Assembly (NCBI GenBank): GCA_016218445.1
Contig: JACREC010000101.1
Coordinates: 1 to 44,892, forward strand
Reading direction: 5' to 3'
Origin: Nitrosomonadales bacterium
Lineage (GTDB): Bacteria; Pseudomonadota; Gammaproteobacteria; Burkholderiales; Gallionellaceae
Length of the DNA stretch: 44,892 nt
In this document: positions 1 to 8,372 of the stretch, piece by piece
How positions within the stretch are numbered: position 1 is the stretch's first letter
How the letters are laid out: the number at the start of each line of letters is the position of its first letter
The notes under the pieces: generated by a model
The model's database searches: none
What the model was told of the DNA's origin: nothing
The model's input: the letters and a program-made list of their open reading frames with translations, nothing else
Translations under genes and position numbers: made by a program

Positions 1-3
1 CAG

Positions 4-204
4 GGTAAATTTGTTCTCGGAGAATAGCGTAGGGTGGGCAGACAGGTTTATCGTCTGCCCACGCGGTTTGGTATCCGCGTGGGCACAGAGCGTGGTTGTT
101 GCCGACTTGTCGGCTGTACAACCACGGCCTCCCCCTTGCGGGGAAAAACGTGCCCACCCTACCATCATTGATTTCCATCATAAATTTCAGAGAACAAATT
201 TACC
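4..204. repeat. Structured repeat bracketed by a 15-bp inverted repeat downstream of secB
   Basis: A perfect 15-bp inverted repeat (4-18 against 190-204, arm GGTAAATTTGTTCTC) encloses a second inverted repeat (29-40 against 151-162, arm GTAGGGTGGGCA). Inside that are at least three further hairpins: 36-43/53-60, 58-66/75-83 and 91-99/118-126. The last has an inner 5-bp stem at 101-105/110-114. The result is a branched, cloverleaf-like fold. No protein is supported. It begins 6 bp past the secB stop codon and could act as a terminator or mRNA stabiliser for the secB transcript; this role is inferred. Confidence 0.8.
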
Positions 205-210
205 GTGTTT

Positions 211-684
211 TTAATGTGTAGTAGCGGGTACGGCCTCTGCCTGTTGCTGTTGCAGTTTCTGTTGGTACATCAAGTCAAAATTGATCGGGTTAATCACCAC
301 CGGCGCAAACCCGGCACGCACCGACACATCCGACACGACCTCCCTGATGTAAGGGTAAAGAATGTTGGGGCAGCCTACCCCCAACACCGGATCCATATCT
401 TCCTTCGACATGTTGCTTATCCGGAAAATGCCCGCCTGCGTAGCCTCGATCAGGAACATCACCTTGTCCTTTTGCTCCAGCTTGGCGGTAACCGTAACAG
501 TGATAGCCACTTCATATATCCCATCCCCGATGGTGCTGGCCTTGCTGTGCAACTGAAAATCAATCTGCGGGCTTTCCCGTTCCAGAAAAATTTCCGGGGC
601 GTGGGGAATCTCCAGCGATATATCTTTCACATATAACTTTTCAATGTTAAACATGGGTTGTTGGGGTGCCGCTGCTGCGCTCAT
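211..684 (-). CDS. secB: Protein-export chaperone SecB
   Basis: This 157-residue protein is a cytoplasmic chaperone that holds preproteins unfolded and delivers them to SecA for Sec translocation. Recognition rests on the whole-length SecB pattern: an early IEKLYVKDISLE strand, the IDFQLHSKAS segment, and the hallmark region around CPNILYPYIREVVSD near residues 105-120. The C-terminal tail is Gln/Ala rich and lacks the Cys/His zinc-binding type of SecA tail, as expected. The ATG at 684 follows a GAGGA ribosome-binding site. It is the last gene of a yibN-grxC-secB operon, the same order as in E. coli, and is followed by a large hairpin repeat. Confidence 0.97.
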   Translation of the reverse strand: MSAAAAPQQPMFNIEKLYVKDISLEIPHAPEIFLERESPQIDFQLHSKASTIGDGIYEVAITVTVTAKLEQKDKVMFLIEATQAGIFRISNMSKEDMDPVLGVGCPNILYPYIREVVSDVSVRAGFAPVVINPINFDLMYQQKLQQQQAEAVPATTH

Positions 685-708
685 TATTTTGTCCTCAAGT
701 TTTTAAAA

Positions 709-972
709 TTAATCGCTCTCTAACAACATGGCCAATTCGCCGCTGTGCTCCAGCGCCGCAAGCTCGTCATAGCCGCCGACGTGGTATGCGCCGATGTAAA
801 TTTGCGGCACGGTGCGCCGCCCGGTCTTTTCCATCATCGCCATGCGCAACTCCGGTTGCAAGTCAACGCGGATTTTTTCGATTTCTTCCACGCCCCTGGC
901 ATGCAGCAAGCGTTCGGCACGCACACAATAGGGGCATACCCCGGTACAGTACATCAGCACCTTGCCCATCAT
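709..972 (-). CDS. grxC: Glutaredoxin 3
   Basis: An 87-residue monothiol/dithiol oxidoreductase that uses glutathione to reduce protein disulfides in the cytoplasm. The active site is CPYC (about residues 14-17), followed by the TVPQIYIG cis-proline loop and the GGYDEL glutathione-binding turn, all in the usual places. Length is typical for GrxC. The start codon pair ATGATG leaves the first residue uncertain: the ATG at 972 overlaps the yibN stop (TGA, 971-969) by translational coupling, and the ATG at 969 would remove one residue. It sits 24 bp before secB in the same operon. Confidence 0.96.
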   Translation of the reverse strand: MMGKVLMYCTGVCPYCVRAERLLHARGVEEIEKIRVDLQPELRMAMMEKTGRRTVPQIYIGAYHVGGYDELAALEHSGELAMLLESD

Positions 973-1379
973 TTTTCCAGCGGAAGGTTAACCTTCTGCC
1001 AGGCCTGTATGCCCCCCGCAAGATTATACACCAGGCTGAAACCCTGTTTGCCCAGCAGCACGCACGCTGCCGTTGAGCGTTGCCCGCTACGGCAGACCAC
1101 TACGATGGGTTGCTCGCGATAGCGCTCCAGTTCGCCGGTGCGTTCCCTGAGCTTGCCGAGCGGAATCAGCCTGGAATTCAGGATATGCCCCGTATTGAAT
1201 TCGTTCTCTTCGCGCACATCCAGGACGAATGCATTCTTGTGGTTGATCAGTTGCAATGCCTCGGCAATGCCCGCTTCTTTCACCCCGCGCAGGCGGTTGC
1301 CAAATAGCGGCCACAGCAGCATCACGCCGCTCAGGCACGCCGCCACAACCAGCCCGATGTTATCCCATATGAACTGCAC
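969..1379 (-). CDS. yibN: Membrane-anchored rhodanese-like protein
   Basis: A 136-residue protein with an N-terminal membrane helix (about residues 5-27) and one rhodanese domain. The active-site loop CRSGQRS (around residue 98) carries the catalytic cysteine, and the LDVREENEF segment is the conserved CH2 motif. Such proteins may move sulfane sulfur or act in membrane biogenesis; the substrate is unknown. The start is probably GTG at 1379, 8 nt after a GGGGAG ribosome-binding site, which makes it overlap the end of the upstream ligase gene by 20 nt. Downstream are grxC and secB, the conserved yibN-grxC-secB order. Confidence 0.9.
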   Translation of the reverse strand: MQFIWDNIGLVVAACLSGVMLLWPLFGNRLRGVKEAGIAEALQLINHKNAFVLDVREENEFNTGHILNSRLIPLGKLRERTGELERYREQPIVVVCRSGQRSTAACVLLGKQGFSLVYNLAGGIQAWQKVNLPLEK

Positions 1380-3147
1380 GCTGCCGCTCCCCGTATTTTT
1401 GGAGCGCGAATTCTAGCAGAGCGGCAAAGTGCGCGGGGTCTTTCTGCGCCAGGGTGCGCAACTGCTCACCGGCCTGCGGGAAATCACCGGGATAGGACCA
1501 GATGGCGCGTTCCATCTGCAATTGCGCCGCAGCCTGTTCACCGGACAGCGCCAATAACAACGCCTCACGGTACACCACCGGACTGATCGGCACGAAATGC
1601 ATCACGTTCCCGTTCAATGTCCGCCTGTCGGCAAGATGGTCGGCGCCCACTTCTATCATCGAACTCATAAACAATTCGGTAAAAGGTTGCAGCAGCGATT
1701 GGCCGTATATCGCCACCAGGCCTTCGCGCACGCGATTGGAATATCCGCTGTCTGCGGCAGATGCCGGACGCATGGCCAGCACCCCTTCCATATTACGGTA
1801 GCCGTACAGCATCTGCTGTAATGACATCACGCCGAGCAGCAATATGGCCGCCACCGACAAACGCCCCACACCGCGCAGTTCCAAGCGGTAGGTGGTGTTG
1901 TCAAATATGCCCAGTGCGAGTGCCGCCACACCCAGAAAATAGGCATACCACAGCGGGTATTCCAGCAGGCTGTGGATCGCCAGCACGGCAAGCAGGCCAT
2001 ATCCCCACCAGTGGTAAATAGTGCGCTGCGCACTACGTGCCTGCAAAAGCCAAAGTGCCAGCGCACCCAGCAATATAAGCAAGCCGGCCAGGCCCATTTC
2101 CGCAGCAAGTTGCAGCACAAGGTTGTGCGCGTTGTTATATAACCCGGTGATATTGGTGCTGTGCAACACGGGCCCCAACTGGAAATGCTGCCAGGCAAAC
2201 TGGCCGAAACCGGCTCCCAGCAAGGGAAACTGCGTAAAAATCAGCCATGCCTCGTGCCACAGATACAGCCTGATGCTATTTCCCGTCCCCCCTTCAAGTA
2301 TGCGCTGCGTGGCGGTTGTACCGGCAGCAAACCAGGGTAATTGCACCACACTATTCATCACCACAAATCCCAGCAACAGCAGCACGCAGTAATGCAGCAG
2401 CGGCAGGTATGACCTATCGCGCCGCTGCCACAGGAAAGCCATGCCGGCCATGCACAGCAGGTACAGCCAGGCGCTGCGCGAGCCGCTCAACGTCAGCACG
2501 AATAGCAACGGCACGGCCAGCACTGCCACTTGCCATGCACGCATCCGCCAGTGCAGGCGCAGCAGGCCGAGCGAGATCAACCCCAGTGTGATGTAATCGG
2601 CGTAGTGGTTGGGTTGCGCCATGTTGCCAAACACAGCGGAACCAGTCTTGACTACTACCACGGTATCGAGAAACGTGTGCCAATGATAATGCTGCAACAC
2701 ACCAATCAGGGCGCTCAGTTCCGCCCCCAGCAGCAGAAACACGGCCAGCACCGTGGCCAGCGCAGGCAGGCCGAATTCCTGGCGCAGGCGCTGACCGAGC
2801 ATGATCAGCAACACCGCCCACAGCAGATACAGGGCAACCAACAGGGCTTGGTTAAAATAGCCTATCTTGCCGAAAGCAAACTGCACCAGAACAAGAAGCA
2901 TCAACCCCATGGGCAACAGGACGATGCGCGGGATTTCAGGCTGCCGCCAATAGCGTTGCGTCACCAGCAGGGGCATGGCGCACAAGCCGAGCACAAACGC
3001 CCCCCATTCCTGATAAAACGTGGTAATTGGATAGGCGTGGTGGTAATACAGAAAGGGCAAAACCCACATCAACCCGGCGCATACCAGGCTGACGTGAGCC
3101 AGACCGATCCCGGGGAAACGCTGCCGGAATGTTGTGAGCGACACCAT
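1360..3147 (-). CDS. PglL/Wzy-type O-oligosaccharyltransferase (O-antigen ligase family)
   Basis: A polytopic inner-membrane protein of 595 residues with about a dozen hydrophobic segments and a soluble C-terminal tail. The family moves lipid-linked glycans onto proteins (PglL, PilO) or lipid A (WaaL). Evidence for the PglL side is the FGNMAQPNHYA motif near residue 175 and the large periplasmic loop with NNAHNLVLQLAAEMGL near residue 340, which holds the catalytic-type histidine. The C-terminal third has the alpha-helical repeat look of the Wzy_C_2 region. I start at the ATG at 3147; an in-frame TTG at 3156 lies closer to a GGAG motif. No pilin or glycan genes are nearby to identify the acceptor. 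Confidence 0.82.
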   Translation of the reverse strand: MVSLTTFRQRFPGIGLAHVSLVCAGLMWVLPFLYYHHAYPITTFYQEWGAFVLGLCAMPLLVTQRYWRQPEIPRIVLLPMGLMLLVLVQFAFGKIGYFNQALLVALYLLWAVLLIMLGQRLRQEFGLPALATVLAVFLLLGAELSALIGVLQHYHWHTFLDTVVVVKTGSAVFGNMAQPNHYADYITLGLISLGLLRLHWRMRAWQVAVLAVPLLFVLTLSGSRSAWLYLLCMAGMAFLWQRRDRSYLPLLHYCVLLLLGFVVMNSVVQLPWFAAGTTATQRILEGGTGNSIRLYLWHEAWLIFTQFPLLGAGFGQFAWQHFQLGPVLHSTNITGLYNNAHNLVLQLAAEMGLAGLLILLGALALWLLQARSAQRTIYHWWGYGLLAVLAIHSLLEYPLWYAYFLGVAALALGIFDNTTYRLELRGVGRLSVAAILLLGVMSLQQMLYGYRNMEGVLAMRPASAADSGYSNRVREGLVAIYGQSLLQPFTELFMSSMIEVGADHLADRRTLNGNVMHFVPISPVVYREALLLALSGEQAAAQLQMERAIWSYPGDFPQAGEQLRTLAQKDPAHFAALLEFALQKYGERQRAVHMG

Positions 3148-3262
3148 TACTGGCAAGCGTCTCCATTGATGCCAGGCTTTGCCAAAGTGCTATTGTGCGT
3201 ACAGCAAGGTGCAAACCCACCTGCATCCATGGCGAAGCCCACATAATTGAGTGCGGTGGATT

Positions 3263-6200
3263 TTACTGGAATTTTTTGTACAGGGTGGCGTAATACAAAA
3301 CCGGTATCACCACCAGCGTTAGTACGGTGGAGACCATGATGCCGAAAATCAGGGAAATCGCCAACCCGTTAAAAATCGGGTCATCCAGAATAAATAGCGC
3401 ACCCAGCATTGCCGCCAGTCCGGTCAAAATGATCGGCTTGGCACGCGCACCGGCGGCGCCAATCACCGCCTGTTGCAACGCTACCCCGTCGCGCAATTGC
3501 AAATTGACGAAATCCACCAGCAGAATGGAATTGCGCACGATGATGCCGGCCAGCGCAATCATGCCGATCATCGAGGTCGCGGTAAATTGCGCACCGAGCA
3601 ACGCGTGCCCCGGCATCACGCCGATGATGGTGAGCGGGATTGGCGCCATGATGACCAGCGGCACCAGATAAGACTTGAACTGCGCCACCACCAGCAGGTA
3701 AATCAGGATCAAGCCCACGCCGTAGGCAATGCCCATGTCGCGGAAGGTCTCGAACGTTACCTGCCATTCGCCGTCCCACTTCAGCGCGTAGCTGGCGTAG
3801 GGATTGCCGGGCTGCTTGAAGTAATAGCTCTCCAGGTTGCCACCTTGATCCAGAGCCGTGCCGCTGAGCCTGCCGTTGATATCGAACATGCCGTACAGCG
3901 GACTATCCAGCTTGCCCGCCATGTCGCCGAACACATATACCACCGGCAGCAAATCCTTGTGGTAGATCGGATAATCGCGTTGCACCGGAATCACCTGCAC
4001 CACCTCGGAAAGCGGAACCAGCACACCATCGCGCGCGCGCACCTTGAGTTCCAGCACCTCATCAATATTGCTGCGTCGTCCGGCAGGCAGGCCGATGCGC
4101 AACGGCGGCGCATATTTCGCGCTGGCATCGTGCAACGAGGCGACATCCTGGCCAGCCAATGCCACGCTGATCACATCCACGATATCGCGTGGTGCGACAC
4201 CCAATAACGCCGCCTTGCTCTGCAATACCCGCAACTGCAATTTCGGTGCGGATTCCGTGACGGTATCGTCAATACCGACGATGCCTTCAGTCTTGCCGAA
4301 TTGATCACGCACCTTGCCGGCCACTTTGCGCGCGCCCTCATAATCCGGCCCGTAAATTTCCGCCACGATGGGCGACATCACCGGCGGACCGGGCGGCACT
4401 TCGACCACCTTTACCTTCGCACCCCAGGTCATGGCGATTTTCTGTACCGGCTCCAGCACAGCGGTGGCGATCTCATGGCTGCTGCGGCTGCGATGATGCT
4501 TGTCGCGCAAGTTGACCTGGATATCGCCCTGCCCGGCGGCACTGCGCAAATAATATTGCCGCACCAGGCCGTTGAAGTTGATCGGCGAAGCCGTCCCCGC
4601 GTAAGCCTCGTAATCGGTGACTTCCGGCACGGTCGCCAGATAGCCGCCGATTTCATGCAGCACCGCACTGGTCTGCTCCAGTGCAGTACCGGTAGGCATG
4701 TCCACCACGACTTGAAATTCCGACTTGTTGTCGAACGGCAGCATTTTCAGTATCACCAGCTTCACCACCCCCAGCGACACCACCAGCAGCAGACCACCGA
4801 TAATCGCTAACCACAACTTGCGCCGCGCCGGCTTGCCATGTTGGCCGTTGAGAAACGGTGTGAGTACGCGATAAAACAAAGCCTCGATCTTTGCGCCTCC
4901 GAATGATGGGTTGCGCTGCGCTTCACCCATCCTACCCGCTGCCGTAGGATGGGTGGAGGGCGCAGCCCGCAACCCATCGTGTTTGCCGGAAAAACGCAGC
5001 ACCAGCCACGGCGTGATGACGAACGCCACCGCCAGCGAAATCAGCATCCCCATGCTGGCATTGATCGGGATCGGGCTCATGTACGGCCCCATCAAGCCGC
5101 TGACGAAAGCCATCGGCAACAAGGCGGCGATCACCGTGAAGGTCGCCAGGATGGTTGGGCTACCCACTTCGTCCACCGCCTCGGGAATAATCTCGGACAA
5201 CGGCTGGTGCTGCGCCAGTTCGCGCCTTCTGTGGATGTTCTCGACGACGACTATCGCATCGTCCACCAATATGCCGATGGAAAAAATCAATGCGAACAGC
5301 GATACGCGATTCAGCGTAAAACCCCACGCCCACGAAGCAAACAAGGTCGCCGCCAGTGTCAACAACACCGCGATGCCGACCACCAATGCCTCGCGCCGTC
5401 CCATGGTGACCCATACCAGGGCGACCACCGCCAAGGTTGCAAACAGCAACTTCTTGATCAGTTTCATCGCCTTGTCGTTGGCGGTCTCGCCGTAGTTGCG
5501 TGTGGTGCTGACCTGCACATCGGTGGGAATCACGCTGCCCTTGAGCTCATTCACACGCGCCAGCAATTTGTCGGCAATTTCAACTGCATTCGCGCCGGGT
5601 TTTTTGGTAATCGCCACCGTCACCGCAGTGAATTCGCCCTTGGCTTTGATCTGTTTATCCTCGGCAGCAGGCCCCGCCCCCAGCCACACATAGCTGCCCG
5701 GCTGATCCGCACCATCCTGCACACTGGCGATGTCGCGCAGAAAAACCGGCTTGCCGCCGGACACACCGACCACCAGCTGTTTCACTTCATTGGCATCGTT
5801 TAAAAAGTTGCCGGTTTGCACCAGCACTTCGCGGTTGCCTTGCACCAGATTGCCGGCATTTTGCGACACATTGGCGGATTGCAATGCCGCGCGCACATCC
5901 TGAACGGAAAGCCGGTAGGCATTCAGGCTCTCCGGATTGAGCAGCACCCGCACCATGCGTTGCGTCACGCCCAAAGTCGATACTTCGCGTGTTCCCGGAA
6001 CGCGCTTTAATTCAGCTTCAATGGCATGTGCCACCTGGGTTAATTCGATACTGCCGCCGACCGCCTGTTCGCGCCATAACGTGAACGCGACTACCGGCAC
6101 ATCGTCGATGCCCCTGGCCTTGATGATGGGCTGCAAAACCCCCAGCGTGGGTGGCAGCCAGTCTGAATGGGAATTGACTACGTCATACAACTTGACCAGC

Positions 6201-6520
6201 GAAGGGACATGTTGCTCGCCGACTTTGAACTGCACGCTGATCACCGCCATACCGGGTTGCGAAACCGAATAAACGTGATCCATTCCGGCAATCTGCGCCA
6301 GCACCTGCTCGGCAGGTGTCGCCACGGTCTGTGCCACATCCTGTGCGGATGCGCCGGGATAGGCGATCAGCACATTTGCCATGGTGACGTTGATCTGCGG
6401 CTCTTCCTCGCGCGGTGTGACCATCACCGCGAACAACCCCAGCAGCACGGCGACCAGCGCCAGCAGCGGCGTCATTTGCGAATGCAGGAAGAATTTTGCG
6501 ATACGTCCCGAGATACCCAT
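3263..6520 (-). CDS. RND efflux permease (HAE/AcrB-like)
   Basis: A 1085-residue inner-membrane pump driven by proton antiport, working with a periplasmic fusion protein. It has the RND layout: an N-terminal helix, a large periplasmic loop, helices 2-6 around residues 355-510, a second half starting near residue 560, and terminal helices. The proton-relay aspartates are in GILVDDAIVVVENIH (helix 4). The TPREEEPQI segment after helix 1 marks a broad, poorly characterised RND subgroup rather than the metal-exporting CusA type, so the substrate is unknown. It follows the fusion-protein gene. Residues about 515-539 are encoded by an inserted palindromic repeat, yet the frame is intact. No outer-membrane channel gene is present. 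Confidence 0.92.
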   Translation of the reverse strand: MGISGRIAKFFLHSQMTPLLALVAVLLGLFAVMVTPREEEPQINVTMANVLIAYPGASAQDVAQTVATPAEQVLAQIAGMDHVYSVSQPGMAVISVQFKVGEQHVPSLVKLYDVVNSHSDWLPPTLGVLQPIIKARGIDDVPVVAFTLWREQAVGGSIELTQVAHAIEAELKRVPGTREVSTLGVTQRMVRVLLNPESLNAYRLSVQDVRAALQSANVSQNAGNLVQGNREVLVQTGNFLNDANEVKQLVVGVSGGKPVFLRDIASVQDGADQPGSYVWLGAGPAAEDKQIKAKGEFTAVTVAITKKPGANAVEIADKLLARVNELKGSVIPTDVQVSTTRNYGETANDKAMKLIKKLLFATLAVVALVWVTMGRREALVVGIAVLLTLAATLFASWAWGFTLNRVSLFALIFSIGILVDDAIVVVENIHRRRELAQHQPLSEIIPEAVDEVGSPTILATFTVIAALLPMAFVSGLMGPYMSPIPINASMGMLISLAVAFVITPWLVLRFSGKHDGLRAAPSTHPTAAGRMGEAQRNPSFGGAKIEALFYRVLTPFLNGQHGKPARRKLWLAIIGGLLLVVSLGVVKLVILKMLPFDNKSEFQVVVDMPTGTALEQTSAVLHEIGGYLATVPEVTDYEAYAGTASPINFNGLVRQYYLRSAAGQGDIQVNLRDKHHRSRSSHEIATAVLEPVQKIAMTWGAKVKVVEVPPGPPVMSPIVAEIYGPDYEGARKVAGKVRDQFGKTEGIVGIDDTVTESAPKLQLRVLQSKAALLGVAPRDIVDVISVALAGQDVASLHDASAKYAPPLRIGLPAGRRSNIDEVLELKVRARDGVLVPLSEVVQVIPVQRDYPIYHKDLLPVVYVFGDMAGKLDSPLYGMFDINGRLSGTALDQGGNLESYYFKQPGNPYASYALKWDGEWQVTFETFRDMGIAYGVGLILIYLLVVAQFKSYLVPLVIMAPIPLTIIGVMPGHALLGAQFTATSMIGMIALAGIIVRNSILLVDFVNLQLRDGVALQQAVIGAAGARAKPIILTGLAAMLGALFILDDPIFNGLAISLIFGIMVSTVLTLVVIPVLYYATLYKKFQ
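4905..4978. repeat. Palindromic repeat inserted in-frame in the RND permease gene
   Basis: A nested palindrome within coding sequence. The outer arms are 4905-4915 and 4968-4978 (GATGGGTTGCG and complement). Further arms are 4915-4921/4960-4966 and 4924-4935/4944-4955 (CACCCATCCTAC and complement). The predicted peptide here (around APSTHPTAAGRMGEAQRN) has no membrane or RND character and lies in the cytoplasmic linker between the two transporter halves. It resembles the small GGGT-rich repeats elsewhere in this window. Confidence 0.85.
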
Positions 6521-6521
6521 T

Positions 6522-6744
6522 ATTCCAATCTCATTTCATCGGTGAAACTGCGTTGGCTTCCTCACTCACTCCTGGCCGTGCAACGGCGACACGTTACTGG
6601 CAAAGCCAGCCGATTGCGGGAGCCGTTGCCAGGCCGTTCCTCCCGCACCGAAGGGCTACGCCCCACCGTGTTGGAACGGCACTTGCACTGTCTGCGTCGT
6701 TCGTTCGTCGCCGCCTTGTTTGACCTTCGAAATGAAATTGGAAT
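6522..6744. repeat. Intergenic repeat with 16-bp flanking inverted repeat between fusion protein and permease
   Basis: Arms 6522-6537 and 6729-6744 (ATTCCAATCTCATTTC and complement, one mismatch) bracket about 190 bp of non-coding sequence. The right arm ends exactly at the stop codon of the fusion-protein gene; the left arm is 1 bp from the permease start codon. Inside, 6580-6650 carries the landmarks CACGTTACTG, CGGGAGC and CTCCCGCACC in order. The same landmarks occur, on the other strand, in the insert within the fusion-protein gene (7040-7160). The repeat therefore separates two genes that must be co-expressed. Confidence 0.75.
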
Positions 6745-8000
6745 TATTTTGCTTGCTGCGCCATGGCCATGCCCGCCTTGACCGGATCCAGCGCCACTTT
6801 CTCGCCCGCGTTCAACCCGGCCAGAACTTCGATTTCATCCCGCCCGGCAGCTTCGCCCAAGCGCACTTGGCGCAGCTTCACCATGCCCTTGTCATCCACC
6901 ACATACACCGCCGTCACTTCGCTGCGGCGCACCACGGCACTGGCCGGGATCAACAGTTTGCTCACCTTGCCCACCGTGAAATGGACGCGCACGAACATGC
7001 CGGGGTACACCTCCGACACGGTGCGCGTAAGCGTCTGGTGCGGGAGGAGGTGTCCAGCGGCTGCTCCCGAAGACGGCTGCTCCGCATAACCAGCGACTTG
7101 ACCATCGTCTTTTGATGGCCTAGTCGAATGGCTAGCAGTTTCATCAGTAACGTGTTGCAGCCGCACACCAACTTCGCTGGCAGGCAGGTAGGCACGCACT
7201 TGGGTGCTGTGTGTGCGCGTATCGGCGGTCGGCAGCACCGCCACCGAAGCAGCCTGCACGCGGCGGTTGAGGGAAGGCTGCGCGAGGGTGACGGCGGAGC
7301 CGTCGGGCACCCCGCGGCGTCCCCCTTGCGGGGGGAGTTCAATCATGGCTTGCGGGTGCGCACCAATCTCCGCCAGCTTGTATTGCGGCACGTCAACGAT
7401 GACGCGCATCTGTCCAGGATCGAAACCGGTCATCAACGGCTTGCCCACGGTGACCATTTCGCCGACTTCCACCAGACGTGCCGCCACCACCCCGCCATAA
7501 GGCGCGATGACCGCCGTGTAGCCGTGCGCAAGACCGGCCTGCCCGGCTCCTGCTTCACTGGCTGCGGCCTGTGCCAATGCCATCTGGTAATCCGCCTGCG
7601 CCTTGTCCAGCGCGGCCTGGCTGATGAATTTCTGCGCGAACAACTGGCGCGAGCGCTCGTAATTGGACTTGGCGTTCTGCATGGCGGCCTGCGCCTGCAT
7701 CACCTGCGCCTGGCTGCCGGCCAGTGTCTGAGCCGCTTCCCGCTCGTCTATGCGCAGAATGACCTGCCCCTTCCTGACCGTGTCGCCGACGTCGAACAGG
7801 ATTTCCTTCACGCGCCCGGCGATCTGCGCCGACACGGTGGATTGCCGCGCCTCCTCGACCACGCCATCGGCACTGTAGGTTTGCGCCACCTCGCGGTATT
7901 GCACCGGCGCGACAGCGAGCCGCTCCGCCGCCTGCGCAGCGGATGCAGCAAATACGGAGAAAACCCCCCAAGCCAACAGGAAAAATGCGCGATGTCCCAT
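6744..8000 (-). CDS. RND periplasmic adaptor (membrane fusion protein)
   Basis: A 418-residue adaptor that connects the RND permease to an outer-membrane channel. It has a signal peptide (about residues 1-25, ending AQA-A), a biotinyl-lipoyl-like domain with QIAGRVKEILFDVGDTVRKGQ, a short alpha-helical hairpin (residues 85-145), a second lipoyl half (APYGGVVAARLVEVGEMV) and a beta-barrel. I prefer the ATG at 8000, 8 nt after GGGTGG, to the in-frame GTG at 8009. Two stretches (residues about 219-239 and 281-322) interrupt the beta-barrel region and look repeat-derived. The permease gene follows after the 6522-6744 repeat; an AT-rich operator lies just upstream. Confidence 0.9.
   Translation of the reverse strand: MGHRAFFLLAWGVFSVFAASAAQAAERLAVAPVQYREVAQTYSADGVVEEARQSTVSAQIAGRVKEILFDVGDTVRKGQVILRIDEREAAQTLAGSQAQVMQAQAAMQNAKSNYERSRQLFAQKFISQAALDKAQADYQMALAQAAASEAGAGQAGLAHGYTAVIAPYGGVVAARLVEVGEMVTVGKPLMTGFDPGQMRVIVDVPQYKLAEIGAHPQAMIELPPQGGRRGVPDGSAVTLAQPSLNRRVQAASVAVLPTADTRTHSTQVRAYLPASEVGVRLQHVTDETASHSTRPSKDDGQVAGYAEQPSSGAAAGHLLPHQTLTRTVSEVYPGMFVRVHFTVGKVSKLLIPASAVVRRSEVTAVYVVDDKGMVKLRQVRLGEAAGRDEIEVLAGLNAGEKVALDPVKAGMAMAQQAK
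7040..7160 (-). repeat. Repeat copy inside the fusion-protein coding sequence
   Basis: Read on the minus strand this stretch shows CACGTTACTG, then CGGGAGC, then CTCCTCCCGCACC, in the same order as the intergenic repeat at 6580-6650 read on the plus strand. It adds about 40 Ser/Gly/Ala/His-rich residues (around SSGAAAGHLLPHQ) to the adaptor between the VRAYLPASEV and VYPGMFVRVHF strands, which normally adjoin in this family. Confidence 0.65.
7286..7336. repeat. Short GC-rich hairpin insert inside the fusion-protein gene
   Basis: Hairpin GACGGC-GGA-GCCGTC (7290-7304) is followed by CCCCC-TTG-CGGGGG (7321-7334). The encoded peptide PPQGGRRGVPDGSAV breaks the beta-barrel sequence of the adaptor. 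The CCCCCTTGCGGGG core also occurs at 131-143 in the repeat beside secB. Confidence 0.6.
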
Positions 8001-8021
8001 GCAAACCACCCGGATCGAAAT

Positions 8022-8056
8022 AATTTATAATATAAGCATATTCTAATATATATAAA
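8022..8056. promoter_or_regulatory. AT-rich palindromic operator between arsR-type gene and fusion-protein gene
   Basis: The 70-bp gap between the repressor stop and the adaptor start holds an almost pure A/T stretch. Its core is AATAT-AAGC-ATATT (8029-8042), flanked by more TATA-like sequence that would also suit a -10 region. ArsR-family repressors commonly bind such A/T palindromes, so this is a plausible operator for the adjacent regulator; binding is inferred. Confidence 0.55.
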
Positions 8057-8069
8057 AAAGCAAACCCCG

Positions 8070-8372
8070 CTACCCGGTGCAGAATACCTCGCGCATCATT
8101 CCCACCAGCTTGATGGTGCGCGGGTCGCCGATGCGGTAGTAGACGCGGTTGGCGTCCTTGCGCGTAACCAGCACGCCCTTGTCGCGCAGGATGGCCAGGT
8201 GCTGCGAGATGTTGCTCTGCGTGGTGCCCACGTCGGCAACGATGTCCTGCACACTGACCTCCCTGTCGCCCAGCACGCACAGTATTTTCAGGCGTAGCGG
8301 ATGGGCAATTGCCTTGACCGCCAGCGAAGCCTGCAAAATATCCTCATCTTTATCTATTAATTTTTTCGTCAT
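8070..8372 (-). CDS. ArsR/SmtB-family repressor, probably thiol-based (SqrR/BigR-like)
   Basis: A 100-residue winged-helix repressor (HPLRLKILCVLGD, then recognition helix TTQSNISQHLAILRDKGVL, then wing VTRKDANRVYYRI). It lacks the ELCVCD metal-binding box of ArsR/SmtB. Its only cysteines are Cys32 and Cys98, 66 residues apart. That matches the separation of the Cys pair reported for the sulfide/persulfide sensors SqrR (41/107) and BigR (42/108), and the positions agree structurally (helix 2 and C-terminal helix). I infer a reactive-sulfur or redox-responsive repressor of the RND operon downstream. The ATG at 8372 follows a GGTGG site. Confidence 0.88.
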   Translation of the reverse strand: MTKKLIDKDEDILQASLAVKAIAHPLRLKILCVLGDREVSVQDIVADVGTTQSNISQHLAILRDKGVLVTRKDANRVYYRIGDPRTIKLVGMMREVFCTG

